From: Magnaporthiopsis rhizophila
Lineage: Eukaryota > Ascomycota > Sordariomycetes > Magnaporthales > Magnaporthaceae
Direction: 5' to 3'
DNA length: 64,000 bases
Assembly (NCBI GenBank): GCA_003049465.1
Contig: PYSS01000102.1
Location: 81,269 to 145,268 of the forward strand
Shown here: one piece after another, positions 10,645-22,017 of the stretch
How positions within the stretch are numbered: position 1 is the stretch's first letter
Layout of the letters: every line of letters begins with the position of its first letter
Program-made: the position numbers and the translations under genes
The notes under the pieces: model-generated
What the model saw: the letters and a program-made list of their open reading frames with translations, nothing else
What the model was told of the DNA's origin: nothing
Databases searched by the model: none

Positions 10645-13343
10645 GGTGGGCAAGCTGGCGGGCGCAAATGGCGCCTTTCCTTGTCGTCTGTGTGAGTTGT
10701 CCCCTTGTTTCTCAGGGTTGCCAGGCAAAGCAGCAAGAGGAAATGCACGGGAAACCTCGCCAAGTTTGGAGGAGGTGGGCAGGCAACTATTGCTTCTTAT
10801 GTAGGTCTCGGGTTCGGAGTTGGGGAGGGGACCCATTTAGGCCCCTCTTCCTCAGGTCCGCGCATGGGGTTTCGTTATAGGTACCCCATCTCGGCGATAA
10901 TGTGGGAACGTACGACAAGTTTGGAGACGTGCTGCTGCTTGCTGCTGTTCGTCGATGTAACCGCCCCAGGGACCTTGCCCGTCAGGCTGGGCTTTCTCCG
11001 CACAAACACACGCACATGCTCGGTTCGTGAGCCCGCCTGGGAGAAATCCGCCCCTGGCCTCGCGCTTGTCCATCATCACTGCCCTGGTCTCGGGCTCATG
11101 GCGCATCATCAGCCGAGAAGCGAAGAAGCCGACGGGGTGACAGCGCAGCCGCAGGCCGTCTTACAGGTACACGCACCGGCGGCTATACAGTAGACAGCCA
11201 GGGCACCCGGCAGCCCCGAACCGGGGGAAGCTGGGGTTGGAGAAACAAGCTCACCTGCCAGCCAGGGCGTGGTTGGCGCAAGGGGGCCTGCCGGCCTCCC
11301 ACCAATAATGGCATGACATTTCCCCGCACGGGGAGGCTCCGTCTATCTCGCTTTTGTTTTGGCGGACGGTCGGTGTTCTGCCATGGGAGCATACTAGTAC
11401 CTCGAGGGAAGGCAGACCAAAAAGGTGAAAAACAGCTGGATCTCTCTTCCCCTCTTTCTGGGAACACGCGACCGAGATTGGGGAAACGACCCTCCGCCTC
11501 TCCGCCGTTTGGGGCAGGCTCCATTCGATGTGGGGAAGAACTGACATGGTACGTCGCCCCGGTAATCTGGCAATGAAAAATAAGAAAAAAGAAAAAAAAA
11601 AAAAAAAAGAGACGCTTCGTATGGGCAAATTACCATTATCTGAACTCAATATCGTTACAACCGTAGCATGCCTCGGCAGACGTTCCTGAGCAGAGCATGT
11701 ACAGGTTCGTGGGAAAAGCCTAGAGAAGCAATTTAAATCACCCACGTGGCGACGACAGATGGCGGGCTGAGAAAAGACGAGATCAGATGCGTCGGAGAGG
11801 TTGACGTTTCCAGATGTTTGAAGCCGACTTGCGAGCCGTCGGATCAAACTGGCCTTTTTCTGCGACACGCTACGGCCGCATTAGCGACGGGCAGTTGGCG
11901 CCGCGCTGCAGTGGGTTCACAGTGGCTGCGGGAAAGGCGTTGCCCACACGGGCCGGAATTCTCAGCGTGTTTTTCAACGGCTCACGCCCACTGTGCCCCA
12001 AAGACCCGCTGTCCCCGCGTCGGGTTACATCAGATCCCCGCACCAAAAATTGCCGGCCCCTATCCCCGCCCCGATTTCTCCTCGAGCCGCGCCAATGGGA
12101 GAAAAGCGAGAAGGGCCGAAACCAAAAGGCTGGGGTCTCGAAAAAGCAACTAGGTTGCTCACCTTTGAGCCAGCCGTCAGACACCGCCGCCGTCTTGCAG
12201 CCACAGGCCTGAGTTGGTTGTGCAGCATGCATAAGTGGAATTCTCCATCTTGTTTGTATTGGTCGTGTCCCTCTTCGCCGTCTCCAAATCATCGAGCCTC
12301 AGCCGTCAGGTCGTGCTCCATTGCCACCCTGCCCTGCCATGCCCTGCGTCTGAAATGCTTGTGTCTGCTGCCGTCCCGCCGTAGCTGGCTCACAGACGCC
12401 TTCATCTCCCGGAAAAAGTCATGTGCCTCTCTTCCCTGGCCTGGCGCTTGTCATGTCAACAGCATCTCGGTCCGCCGCCGGAAACGGGGCGTAGGCATGT
12501 TTGTTGGTTGTGCCCTGCCCGCCCACTTGTCAAACTTTTGGCTTGGCATGGAACGTCCCTTGCTGCCAACGAGGAGAGGCCGTCATCATCCAAGCTTTTC
12601 TGTTTCTCTTTATTTTCCTTCGGGCCCACATTCCTAATGATTAGGCGTCTCCGGCAATCTCTCTTGCGCTGTCGAGCTGTCGGAACACAGACTTTGTTGG
12701 TCCCAAAGCAGCAAGATTCGGAATGGACCCGAGGACCTGTCAGCCAAGCCCAGAGCCCCTCCTCTTGTCCACCGCCCTGGCGATGCAGTACAACTGGGAC
12801 AGACGGCCATCGCTTCCGAGAGGGTGTGGTGGGGATGGACCATTGCCTCTCATGGCAGGATGGGCGGCTAAAGTCGATGTCTGCATGGAAGGAACGGCGG
12901 GACATGTATATTACCCAATCAGACGCGGATCCCATCGCGGTTGGGAAACATGCCACGCCTCTTGGCCAAAGGAATGGAACACGTAGACCGCTAGCCAGTT
13001 TGCGACTCTGGATTCCACCATTCACCGTCCAGTACAGTCCCTCTTCCCGTTCCCCCGGGTCTCGGACTGTCGCCTCAGTCGGCTGGGCACGTTGAGATGA
13101 GGGTCGTATACAGTACGCGGACCCTTCAGCGTCACCACTCCTCGTGATCCGTTCGCTCACGGCCGGGCGTCTTCACGTGATGTCCCCCTGAAGCCCCTTT
13201 CCAAGTGCTACCCTCTTTGTAGCTGGGATTTCATGCGTCCAATCTTGGTCATCTGGCTGCCATGCAATACGTATTTTCTTTATGTATCCAACCGTGACGT
13301 ATGGCAGTGATGCTCCTCAAAGTGTCAGTCGATATCCGGTCGT
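10645..13343. other. Long intergenic region, no gene recognised
   Basis: About 2.7 kb. Overlapping frames on both strands (the longest 12456-13160 - and 12421-13095 +) lack any recognisable domain and show no consistent codon bias. A poly-A run lies at 11592-11608. The transporter promoter is at the left end, and the 3' flank of the methyltransferase gene is at the right end. Confidence 0.55.
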
Positions 13344-14837
13344 TCAGTGGGCCAACTTCCTGGCCGCCCAAGTCTGCGCGTGGTATGCATTCCGCGTCAG
13401 CGCCCTCTCATCAAAGCCGTACACGGCCGTCCTGCCACGGACCAGCTCGCCCTCGAGCGTGACGTCGCCGCACTCGTCCGGCACGGGCACGAGCTCGAAC
13501 CCCATGGCCTTCACGACGCGCACGACCTCGTCGAGCGACAGCTGCACCCACGGCCCCGTGCCGTACAGCAGCGGGCCAAAGTTGACCCAGTAGCCGCCAG
13601 GCCGGAGCAGCGCGTAGATGGTGTCGAGGTAGGCCATCAGGTTGCGGGCCGTGTCGATGAAGAAGTGCGTGACGACGCCGTCGAAGGACTCGGCCGACTC
13701 GACCGTCGCGGGCCCGGCGGCGGCGCCTTTGGAGCGCCTGGTGGCCGAGGCCTTCTCGGCGTGGAAGACGGTCGTGAAGTCGCCCTCGACGAGCAGCACG
13801 CCGCTGCTACTGGCGTTGACGGCCATATCCGGGAAGGAGACGCTGCGGAACATGTTGTCCGTCGTCGCGTGGTGCGACCAGCCATCCACGAAAGGGTGCA
13901 GCGAGTTGGAGTCCTTGGCCGGGTTGGCCTCGAGGAATCGATATGCCACACTCATGTACGCGGACCATTCGTTGTTGGTGACCTCGAAGCCTGTCATCCG
14001 TAGGCTCTGATTGATTAGGCTTCATTTTCCCTCCAGCCCGTTCGTATAAAATCATGGCTGCACCTCACCTCCAAGCCCGGCAATTTCATGACCCAACCGG
14101 CCGAGCCCGGACCCCGGGAGCAGCACCTTGACATCCCGGCCGGTGCGGCTAGGGAACAGCTCCAGCAGGATGGCGTGTATACAAGGGAAGCAATTGTCCC
14201 TCTCGGAGCGGCCCTCGGCGGACCAGTCGCGCACGTAGTGCTTGAGCGCCTGCGAGACGCTGGTGCGGTCCGGCGTCCTGCCGGCCTTTTCGGCGGCCCT
14301 GACGTGCGCGTGCAGCTCGCGCTCGCCGATCCCGTAAAAGTCGAGCGCGGCCGCCACGACGCGGGCGCAGAGCGCCTCGTTGACCCCGATCAGATCCTCG
14401 ACCTCGTCCAGCTTCTGCGAGTAGCCGACGGAGGCCTCCAGCACGAAGCGCTGCTGCGCCGGCACGTTGCTGTACAGGGCTCGCCAGCGCGCCAGGTCGG
14501 CCCGCGTGCGCTCGCCGTAGCGGCGGTAAGCCCACAGGGCGTCGAGCAGGCGGGCGCGCGGGTGGTTCGTGTCCCAGGCCTCGCCGTGCGTCTTGTCCAG
14601 CCGCCGCAGCAGCCGCGCCTTCTCCTCGGCGTGGCGGGCATCGACGCTGCCACCCGTGCCAGTGTCCACCACAGCGGCCACGACGGGGAGTCCGCCATCG
14701 GGCAGGCGGATGCGGCCGATGTCGTCAGGGGCGTCGGCCGGGGCGGCGGCCTGGACCACGGCGCCCGTCAGCGTGGCCAGGACCGCAAGCGAGGAGTGGG
14801 CGACGAACCGGACGAGCAGCCAGGGCGAGAGGCGCAT
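13344..14837 (-). CDS. N2227-family (carnosine N-methyltransferase-like) SAM methyltransferase with N-terminal hydrophobic leader
   Basis: Two exons, complement(join(13344..13990,14069..14837)), 471 aa. The 78-base intron has donor GTGAGG and acceptor GACAG and joins G-L-G to G-F-E-V-T-N-N-E-W-S. N2227 proteins methylate the histidine imidazole of carnosine or related dipeptides using SAM. Visible: SAM-binding L-L-P-G-S-G-L-G-R-L (about 239-250), the family block N-N-E-W-S-A-Y-M, and T-H-F-F-I-D-T-A-R-N followed by L-R-P-G-G-Y-W-V-N-F-G-P-L-L-Y. The fold appears complete. The N terminus (residues 1-33, hydrophobic core V-R-F-V-A-H-S-S-L-A-V-L-A) looks like a signal peptide or membrane anchor, unusual for a family normally described as cytosolic or nuclear. 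The gene is divergent from the GST-like gene. The physiological substrate in fungi is not known. Confidence 0.9.
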
Positions 14838-15367
14838 TGCCGCTGTTTTCCATGCTGTTGAGGCGACGCCCTACTTGGGTTGGGGGGTTCATTCGGGGCA
14901 GGGCGCAGCGGGGGAAGGCCAGCGAGGATTTGGCGAGTTGGGTGGAAACGGAAACGCGCACCTTGATGGCCGCCGAGAGACCGCCACCAACCCCACCCTC
15001 AGCTCCGTCTGCGGCTTCATGCTGCATGCATTTTGTTCTGATCAGCCCAGACCAGAATGATTTCATTCGATTTGCTGTCCCGAAACGCCAACAGCCAGCC
15101 AAGAGTGAGGCTTAACTTCACCGCTAGCGAATCCCCGAATTCTATCAAATTTACGCGAATCAAAATGATTCATCGCGTAATGAATCATCGCCAAACTGGG
15201 AGATGCACTGGCCTACGATTTTGGCGATATAAACACAAGGAGAAGCTGCCAGATAGAACCTATGCAATTCATCTTCTACGAGACCCTTCTATCAGACCTC
15301 CTACCAGACCTTAATGCCAGACAATCAAACCACAACCACCACTGTCACAGCCACACCACTCGCCGCC
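14838..15367. promoter_or_regulatory. Divergent promoter region between methyltransferase and GST-like gene
   Basis: 530 bases separate the two divergent start codons, so both promoters must lie here. A TATAAA at 15228-15233 lies 140 bases before the ATG at 15368 and suits the rightward gene. No other clear motif was found. Confidence 0.55.
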
Positions 15368-16301
15368 ATGGACTCTTCCGAAAATGCCCTCACGTTCTAT
15401 GACATCATCCTCGACCCCACCGCCTTCCCCTTTGCCCCAAACCCGTGGAAGACGCGGTATGTGTTCCCTGGAAGAGATGCACGGATGACAATTGGCGCAC
15501 CAACTGCTAACACTTCCCGAAAGCTACGCCCTCAATTTCGCCAAGGTCCCTTACCGCACCACCTGGACGCCCCTGAACGCAATCGCCTCGACGCGCGACT
15601 CCCTCGGCTTGGTCGTGAGCCGCAAGCACGAGGACGGGTGCGACTTCCCCACCCTCCCCGTGGTCCGGGACCCGCGTTGTGGCGAGAAGGAAGTCGTCCT
15701 GGGCGACTCGTTCGACATCGCGCTGCACCTTCAAAACACGTACCTGGCCTCCGCCCCCGCCTCGGCGCAGCTGTTCCCGGGCGCCGCCCATGACGCCGCC
15801 GCCACGGTGGCGCTGCACCGCGCCTTCAACAAGCTCGCCGACGAGCTCTTCTCCAACCACGGCGCCCCGCTCGCGGGATCTTACATGCCCTTTGACCCGC
15901 GCACCGCTGAGCGCGACAAGGCCGCCATGATGGCCCACATGCCCGACGAGATTAAGGACTTGGACTGGAAGGACCTCGAGGTGGCCCCCGGGTCCAACGC
16001 TAGGAACAAGATGGTGCGCGACTTTGAGGCCGCCATGGACGCCAAGCTCAGCCCTTGTTATCCCGGCAAGAGCGGCGATGACGACGAGAACGGCCCGTTC
16101 ATGGGCGGCCGCGCGAGCCCCATGTATGCGGATTTCATCGTCGGCGGCTGGCTGCAGTTCATGCGCGGCTGTCTGCCCGAGCCTGAGTGGGACGCCATGC
16201 GGAACAAGTGGTCCGGCGGCAAGTGGGGGAGGCTGTTTGACGCGCTGAACGAGTGGACTGCCGTTGACGGGCGGGAAGGCGTCGCCCCGCGGAGGCGGTG
16301 A
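15368..16301 (+). CDS. Glutathione S-transferase-like protein (UstS/beta-etherase type)
   Basis: Two exons, join(15368..15456,15524..16301), 288 aa. The 67-base intron (GTATGT...GAAAG) falls inside the conserved N-P-W-K-T-R-Y-A-L-N-F motif, which is intact after splicing. The protein starts with a thioredoxin-fold GST N domain (T-F-Y-D-I-I-L-D, then V-P-Y-R-T-T-W, then P-T-L-P-V-V-R-D, then D-S-F-D-I-A-L-H-L). An alpha-helical C domain ends at F-D-A-L-N-E-W-T. Fungal members conjugate or cleave with glutathione; several are linked to secondary metabolism, but none of that context is here. An in-frame ATG at 15314 would add 18 Thr-rich residues; 15368 has the much better start context GCCGCCATGG. 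Assignment to a specific GST class is tentative. Confidence 0.85.
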
Positions 16302-16681
16302 TGGCTGATGTATATATCCCAACGTGTGGTCTGCTGCACGAGCCAAGACACAAAAATGAGAGACAATTTGGACAACGCCTAACCCTAACCCCTACCAGGC
16401 TTGGTCGATGGTGCTGAAGTGAGATGCGATGGAGAAGAGCGAGGCCGCTTTGTATGGGTACGGCAGAGGGTAGAGCCCACCTTTTCCCCAGGTGAGTCAC
16501 GCGGCCTCTGGATGCAGGTAAGATGAACCCATCTAGGGAGGTAGGTGCGTACATCGGGGCTCACCTGTAAAATCGCCCGTTAAAAGGAGAACGCAGTCCA
16601 CGCTCGTTAAAACGACGAAACACGGCTCCATCCCAGCCCAGGCCATTGTCTTGACATATTCACCCAGAACAGGCCATCGCA
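16302..16681. other. Short intergenic spacer with a telomere-like hexamer repeat
   Basis: About 380 bases between two genes on the same strand, holding the peptidase promoter. CCTAACCCTAACCCCT at about 16378-16393 looks like two to three telomeric CCCTAA units. No gene is seen. Confidence 0.6.
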
Positions 16682-17981
16682 ATGGCCACCAACCCTTCAC
16701 CTTCTACACCTCCCCGCCAGCGGGTCCGAGACGCCCTGCCCGGCATCCACTTGGGGCGGTACACGCCGGGCCCCAAGAACAGCTTGACCGACGTGCCCGG
16801 CGTGCTGGTCTCCACCACCTCCATCCGCGAGCACCCGGGCGCGGCCGCCGGCACCATCAACACTGGCGTCACCACCATCCTGCCGCGCCGGGACTGGTTC
16901 AAAAGGGCCTGCTTCGCCGGCATCTTCCGGTTCAACGGGTCCGGCGAGATGACGGGGTCCCACTGGATCGAGGAGTCGGGCCTGCTGCACTCGCCCATCG
17001 TCATCACCGGCAGCCTCGGCGTGGGCAACGCGTACAACGGCGTCTACGAGCACGCCGTGCGTGAATACGCAGATGGCAGCGGCATCGTCGACTGGTTCCT
17101 GACCCCTGTGGTTGCCGAGACGTACGACGGCTTCATGCATGATGTCACAAAGTTTGCCGTGTTGCCCAGCCACGTGGTTCAAGGGATAGGTAAGTGCCAG
17201 CTTCCTTTTTTTTTCTTTCTTCCAGTACAATCAACCACGTTCCCTAACACGGGAACCAAACACAGACGGCGCAAGCGACGCTCCCGTCCCAGAGGGCAAC
17301 ACGGGCGGCGGGACGGGCATGCTGTGCCACTGGTTCAAGGGCGGCACCGGCTCCAGCAGCCGCGTGATCGCCGGCGAGACGGGCAAGCAATACACCATCG
17401 CGGCCCTCGTCCAGTCCAACTACGGCAGGATGGCCGACTTCCGCATCGCCGGCGTGCCCATCGGCCGCTTCATCTACGAGGAGCAGGAGCGGCTCGCCAA
17501 AACAGACCCGACCAACCCGGGGCTCCTGGCGCAGTCCGGTCTGCTCTTCAAGACTGCCGCGGCCGCCCCGTCGTCGTCGTCCCGGAGCAAAGGCGGCGAC
17601 GGCAGCATCATCGTGATCCTGGCCACGGACGCGCCGCTGCACCCGACCCAACTGCAGCGCATCGCCAAGCGCGCCACCTCGGGCCTGGCCCGCGTCGGCG
17701 GCTGGGGCGCCAACCAGTCCGGCGACATCTTCCTGGCCTTCTCGACCGCCGCCGACATCCCCGTGCAGCGGGAGAACGTCGACCGCGACGTGCCGCTCGC
17801 GCTGCCGGCGACGTTCGTCGAGGACGTCACCATCAACCCGCTGCTTGAGGCCGCCGCCGACTGCACCGAGGAGGCCATCCTCAACGCCGTCTGCATGGCC
17901 GAGACGATGCGGGGCTTCAAGGCCACCGTCGAGGCTTTGGATCTGGTCAAGGTGAAGGGTCTCATGGCTAAATACCTCTGA
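16682..17981 (+). CDS. P1 (S58/DmpA) family aminopeptidase
   Basis: Two exons, join(16682..17189,17266..17981), 407 aa. The 76-base intron (GTAAGT...ACACAG) joins V-V-Q-G-I to D-G-A-S-D. DmpA-type enzymes are Ntn-like hydrolases, made as one chain that cuts itself into two subunits; they remove N-terminal residues from peptides or amides. Visible: P-E-G-N-T-G-G-G-T-G-M followed by F-K-G-G-T-G-S-S-S-R, V-Q-S-N-Y-G-R with F-R-I-A-G-V-P-I-G, and the self-cleavage site in G-G-D-G-S-I-I-V (predicted between Gly282 and Ser283, the Ser becoming the nucleophile), followed by A-T-D-A-P-L-H-P. No signal peptide is seen, so it is probably cytosolic. It is convergent with the GH43-like gene, 145 bases apart. 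Confidence 0.93.
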
Positions 17982-18126
17982 GATTCTGTGTGCATGTTAT
18001 TATACAGTTGAATTTTGTCAATGAACAAGACCAAGGTTGCCGTAACTGGGTCTGCGATCCTGCATGTTCCTTATACACACATATGAAATTATAGATACAT
18101 ACGCCCACACCTACCCCTGGAACCCC

Positions 18127-20040
18127 TCAGAAGCTGTGGAAATACACCTGAGCCTTTGGAGTATCCTTCCGGTTCCCGTACACGTCCACGCTGGACAGAG
18201 ACCCCCCCGCGTCGGTTTTTGGCTGGACGATGTAGCCAAAACACCCCGTCGTCGCGTTGGTAGACAAGAGCATCTTGGCTACTTTGCCCTTCGCAGGAGC
18301 GATGCTGACCTTGGTTGGAGCCCAACTGACATCGAGGGGCCGAAGGATCCGAGACGAGTTCGAGCCGTCACTGTACTGCAACGTGATTTTCAGGTCGCCG
18401 TCGGTGATGGCGGGTGTGAAGGCTCCCGACACGTCGTCGTTGCGCTGATATACAGGGAACGAAATGTTCTCGGCGTCGCGGGGCGGGTCAAACGTCACCT
18501 CGATAGACTGCCAGTTGCGGACGCGGCAGTCGAGCTGATATCGGCCCGGGTCCCGCGGCGGCGCGATGACGTTGGCGGCAAGGGGGATCCGCACGCTAGC
18601 CGGGCAGGTCCAGGGCTTGATGGTGTGGTTGGCGTTGAACTCGAGCGGGTAGTAGAGCGTCTGCGACAAGGCCTGGTTGTTGTTGACGTGGGCGACGATG
18701 CCGTTCAGAGTTTGGCTTGTCGGGCTCGTGCGGTACGCCAGGGCTCCAGCCAAAACGACGTCGCCTTGGGCTGTCGGCAGCACGCTGGCCCCCTTATTCT
18801 GGGCCCCGCATCCATGCATGCTCAGGAAGCCACCGTCGGTGTAGGGCCCGAGAGGGTCGCCTTTGGAGTAGAGGTAACAGACGTAGCCGGCGCAATTCTG
18901 ACAGGTCTGCCCAAACATCATGTAGTAGTAGCCGTCATGAGCGAAAAAGGAGCAGGCCTCGAGGGAGAGGCCCAGAGCCGCCAGCTCCGCGCCGGTGCGA
19001 ATCATGCGAAACGTGTCGTTGCTCTGTGCCGGGACGGATGTGAGGTCCGGGTTGAGCTTTTGCACCACCAAGTCCCAGGCGATCGCCACCGTCTTGGGGT
19101 ACTTGGCACTCCCATCCGTCGGAAGCGTGGCATTGCTGCGCGTGTCGGTCAACAACCAGTTGGTCCCATCCGGCCCGACGGCAACATCAAAGTCGTGCCC
19201 GATATTGGGGCCGGACAGAACACCAGGCGCGGCCGACGTGGGCCCCGTGAATGGGCCTGCTGGCGATTTTGACACGAGGTATGCCAGATCGGTGAGCTGC
19301 TGATTGCCAAGCAGCATGACATATTGTCCAGTGGCGTTGGAGTAACGCACGACCGGCTTCGTCAGGGTGATGGCGGGATCTGGCGGCACGTAAAAGTCTT
19401 GGAGTTTCCAGCTGGTCAAGTCGGGCGACGAATAGGTTCTACAACACTCAGTCGGCGCTCCCATATCCTAGCGCTTGGATAGGGAAGAGTACTCACTTGA
19501 TCCCACATGCCACCGGCGCCGATCTGAACATGGAAACATTAATTAGCACAACTGGGGCCAAAGAGTGCGAACGGCCGACGCTGACTTTACCCTCGAGGCT
19601 TGATGGGGGTTGGAGGAGAGCCCTGAGCGGTCGCATTGATGTTTCCAAACCCGGCGATCCTAGAGTAGACAAACTTGCCGCAAGCCCATGTCGCCCTAGA
19701 TCAATGTTAGTTGTCGCTAGGACAAAAACCTAGATAGAAAAAAGTTCACTCACGAGTAGAGATAGTAACGACCTTCGAAATACGACAGGTGAGCCTCGGC
19801 TTGTTCTAAACCACTCCCTTCCTGGTCCACCGCCGTAGCCAGTTTCCCACTAGCTTGGAAATCGACAGGATGTATTGGAATCCCGTCTTGCCCCTGCAAG
19901 AAATCGTCTAGATTGTTGTGGTACGTCGCATAGGCGCCATCGCTGCTGCTTGGGGTGTTTGTTGCGCTGCCTGAGGTGCCTGTTGCTGCGCGACAAAGTA
20001 TTGTCGCGAAGGCGAGGCAGAGCAGCGTTTGGGAGTGCAT
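18127..20040 (-). CDS. Secreted GH43-like glycoside hydrolase (five-bladed beta-propeller)
   Basis: Four exons, complement(join(18127..19438,19497..19523,19591..19695,19754..20040)), 576 aa. All introns are 58-67 bases with GTGAGT or GTAAAG donors, and the frame is kept throughout; exon 3 is only 27 bases. GH43 enzymes act on arabinan, xylan or galactan side chains outside the cell. Visible: signal peptide (first ~18 residues), H-L-S-Y-F-E-G-R-Y-Y-L-Y in blade 1, then T-Y-S-S-P-D-L-T-S-W, and H-D-F-D-V-A-V-G-P-D-G-T-N-W-L in the middle. The C-terminal ~130 residues look like an accessory beta-sandwich (I-E-V-T-F-D-P-P-R-D). The usual A-H-G-G block of blade 1 is not obvious (E-A-H-L-S appears instead), so subfamily and activity are open. 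Confidence 0.82.
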
Positions 20041-20222
20041 CTCGTCTTGGTCTGGCCTCGGGCTGGCCCAATAAAAGAGCGGGATAAACACCTCGCAGGC
20101 GGGAAGCTTTCAAAGTAGGAGTGCAGCATGTACTTGCGCGTGGGTTAAAAGCACCCGCGAATATCGGCCCTCCGGGGATATTCCGCGGTACAGCAACCTT
20201 TCGTTTTCTCCGCAACCTGTCG

Positions 20223-20243
20223 TTTTTTTTTTTTTTTTTTTTT
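20223..20243. repeat. 21-base poly-T tract
   Basis: Uninterrupted T run about 180 bases upstream of the GH43-like start codon. Confidence 0.8.
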
Positions 20244-21382
20244 CCGGAAACATCGAGCCGGACGCATTTTACATTGCGGCTGCCCTCGCCTTGATCCTGC
20301 GGGGCCGCTCGGCCGGCAGGGGTCGGCGGCGGGGAGCGTGCTCGTGGGAGGCTGAGGGCGCAAAGGCTGTGCGTATCCGGCGGGACCTCGGTCGACGCGT
20401 CGTGCTGGGGCGCCTAGCTGTTGGCACCCCGGACGCGGGGGCGGGGACGGTGGGTCGGCGTCCATGGGTTCGCTCGTGGACGCGGTGGCGTGGGGTATTC
20501 TGTTGACGTCCAGAAGTCTGCCTGGGCGGCGCCGGTGCCGCTCGCCGCCGGAGTGGGTGCGTTGAGCGGGTGCGGCCAGGCCAGGCGCAGCATGTTATAA
20601 AGCTGTTTCATTGCATTTCCCTGCCGTTTTAAACGGCCGCTCTAGGTGGAGGTTCATAGCCATTGTGAGCTGGAAAATGCGTGGCCATGGAGATGGATTG
20701 TTCGTTCAAGATCGCCGAGCCGCATGTAGGTGGGTGGGATGGGACGAACTGAGTGAAGCCAGGAACGAACAAGCTGCCCCAGATGGCATGCAAGCGTGCT
20801 CCATAGAAATTGCTGCTTCCAGCTGGTTCCTGGAATCGTGCCACTTTGCCGGGAGCTTGCAGGCGCCTGCATTTTTTGGCGTGCTGGCTTAGTTCTTAGC
20901 CATCAGTTGTCACTTTTCCTGCTTCCATTTCGAGCCACCCGTGCAAGCACCAGCGCCATGCAGTAGGTGGGAGTGGCGGGTCCCAGCAGGCAAGAGGCCC
21001 ACTTTTTGCAACCTGCATGGCGGTTGAGAAGGAAAAAGCGGGTACCTCACTCTCCCTCCTGATGAAGAAGAGCAAAGGCGGCAGGCTGCCAAACGGGGAT
21101 TTTGTTCTTACAGGATGGTCAGTACTCTCGCAAGTAGGGCAAAAAAGAAACTTGTTGGAACAAGTCGGTTGGTTGGAGTAAAGAAGCCTGTCGTTTAGAC
21201 AGAACGAGCCAAGGAAGTTGCGGCTCGGACAGAGCGAGCAAAGAAGAAGCGTCGGTAACAACAGAAAGGGTCCCCTCTGATGCATCCACTGCTCACCTAT
21301 ACGTCTACCTACGTCCCTCAAGCCCGGCTTCCTGCTTCCATTCTCGCTCACCAACCAACCAACCAACCAACAAACCTCAACC

Positions 21383-21599
21383 ATGCCCCGCACAACTCAG
21401 CCCCGAGGCCGGCAGTAAGGTAGTGCAGCATCAGAGGCGCCGCGGCAAGGCCCAGCTGCGCACCTTCGTTCAGGGGGTTTCGCTGTTGTGCCTGGTGCTG
21501 TTTGTCTTGGTGTGCCTCGTGGATTACTGGCCCGATATTGAGCCGGTGCCCTGCTACGTCATATTGCGTGCGCCGGACTACTTTTGCTACTTTTGCTAG
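21383..21599 (+). other. Possible small membrane peptide ORF, broken by a frame shift
   Basis: An ATG at 21383 opens M-P-R-T-T-Q-P-R-G-R-Q and meets TAA at 21416. In the +1 frame, open through this point, the reading continues K-V-V-Q-H-Q-R-R-R-G-K, then a clear hydrophobic helix (V-S-L-L-C-L-V-L-F-V-L-V-C-L-V), then a Cys/Tyr-rich tail ending F-C-Y-F-C before TAG at 21597. That frame has no Met of its own, and no short intron restores the frame. It could be a real small membrane protein with a one-base sequencing error, a relic, or chance. Confidence 0.2.
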
Positions 21600-22017
21600 A
21601 GGCTGGTATGGGTGGGATAGGTCTGTCTAGGCCGAGCGCAGGATGCTAATCTTTCTAGACCCCGAGCCTCCGAGCCCGACAGCCACCAAGTTCTATCCCT
21701 CCCATATTGGTAACTGATAAGAAATCAAGAGTACAACTCCTATGCCTCTCAGGGGCCGGAAAATAAAGTAGAAGGAAGATGAGTTATGGGAAGGACAAAA
21801 AAGATTGAAAGTATTGAGAAAGGTAGGAATGTATATATATACAAGCAATTTACAAAGCCCGTGCGTTAATACAATTTCCTTGTGGTCCATAAACTAAGAG
21901 TTTTTTTGTTGCCTCGATATGACTGAGAGCCGTTTTGGTTTTGTTTTGCCGGCACTAAAGTAAGCAGCTCCGGGAGCAGCAGGAACAAGGCCCCAATGGC
22001 GCCGGAGCCTTGAGATG

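Noticed and set aside
11251..11868. 205-codon - strand open frame with a poly-Phe stretch
   Set aside because: The Phe run is the translated poly-A tract, and the remainder has no recognisable content.
12421..13160. Overlapping 220-235 codon frames on both strands
   Set aside because: No recognisable domain on either strand, and no codon bias favouring one.
17190..17224. Earlier acceptor (CTTCCAG) in the S58 peptidase intron
   Set aside because: It would give a 35-base intron and insert residues not found in the family; the ACACAG acceptor at 17265 restores the conserved P-E-G-N block.
18064..19272. 402-codon + strand open frame
   Set aside because: Antisense of the GH43-like gene, with no known motif.
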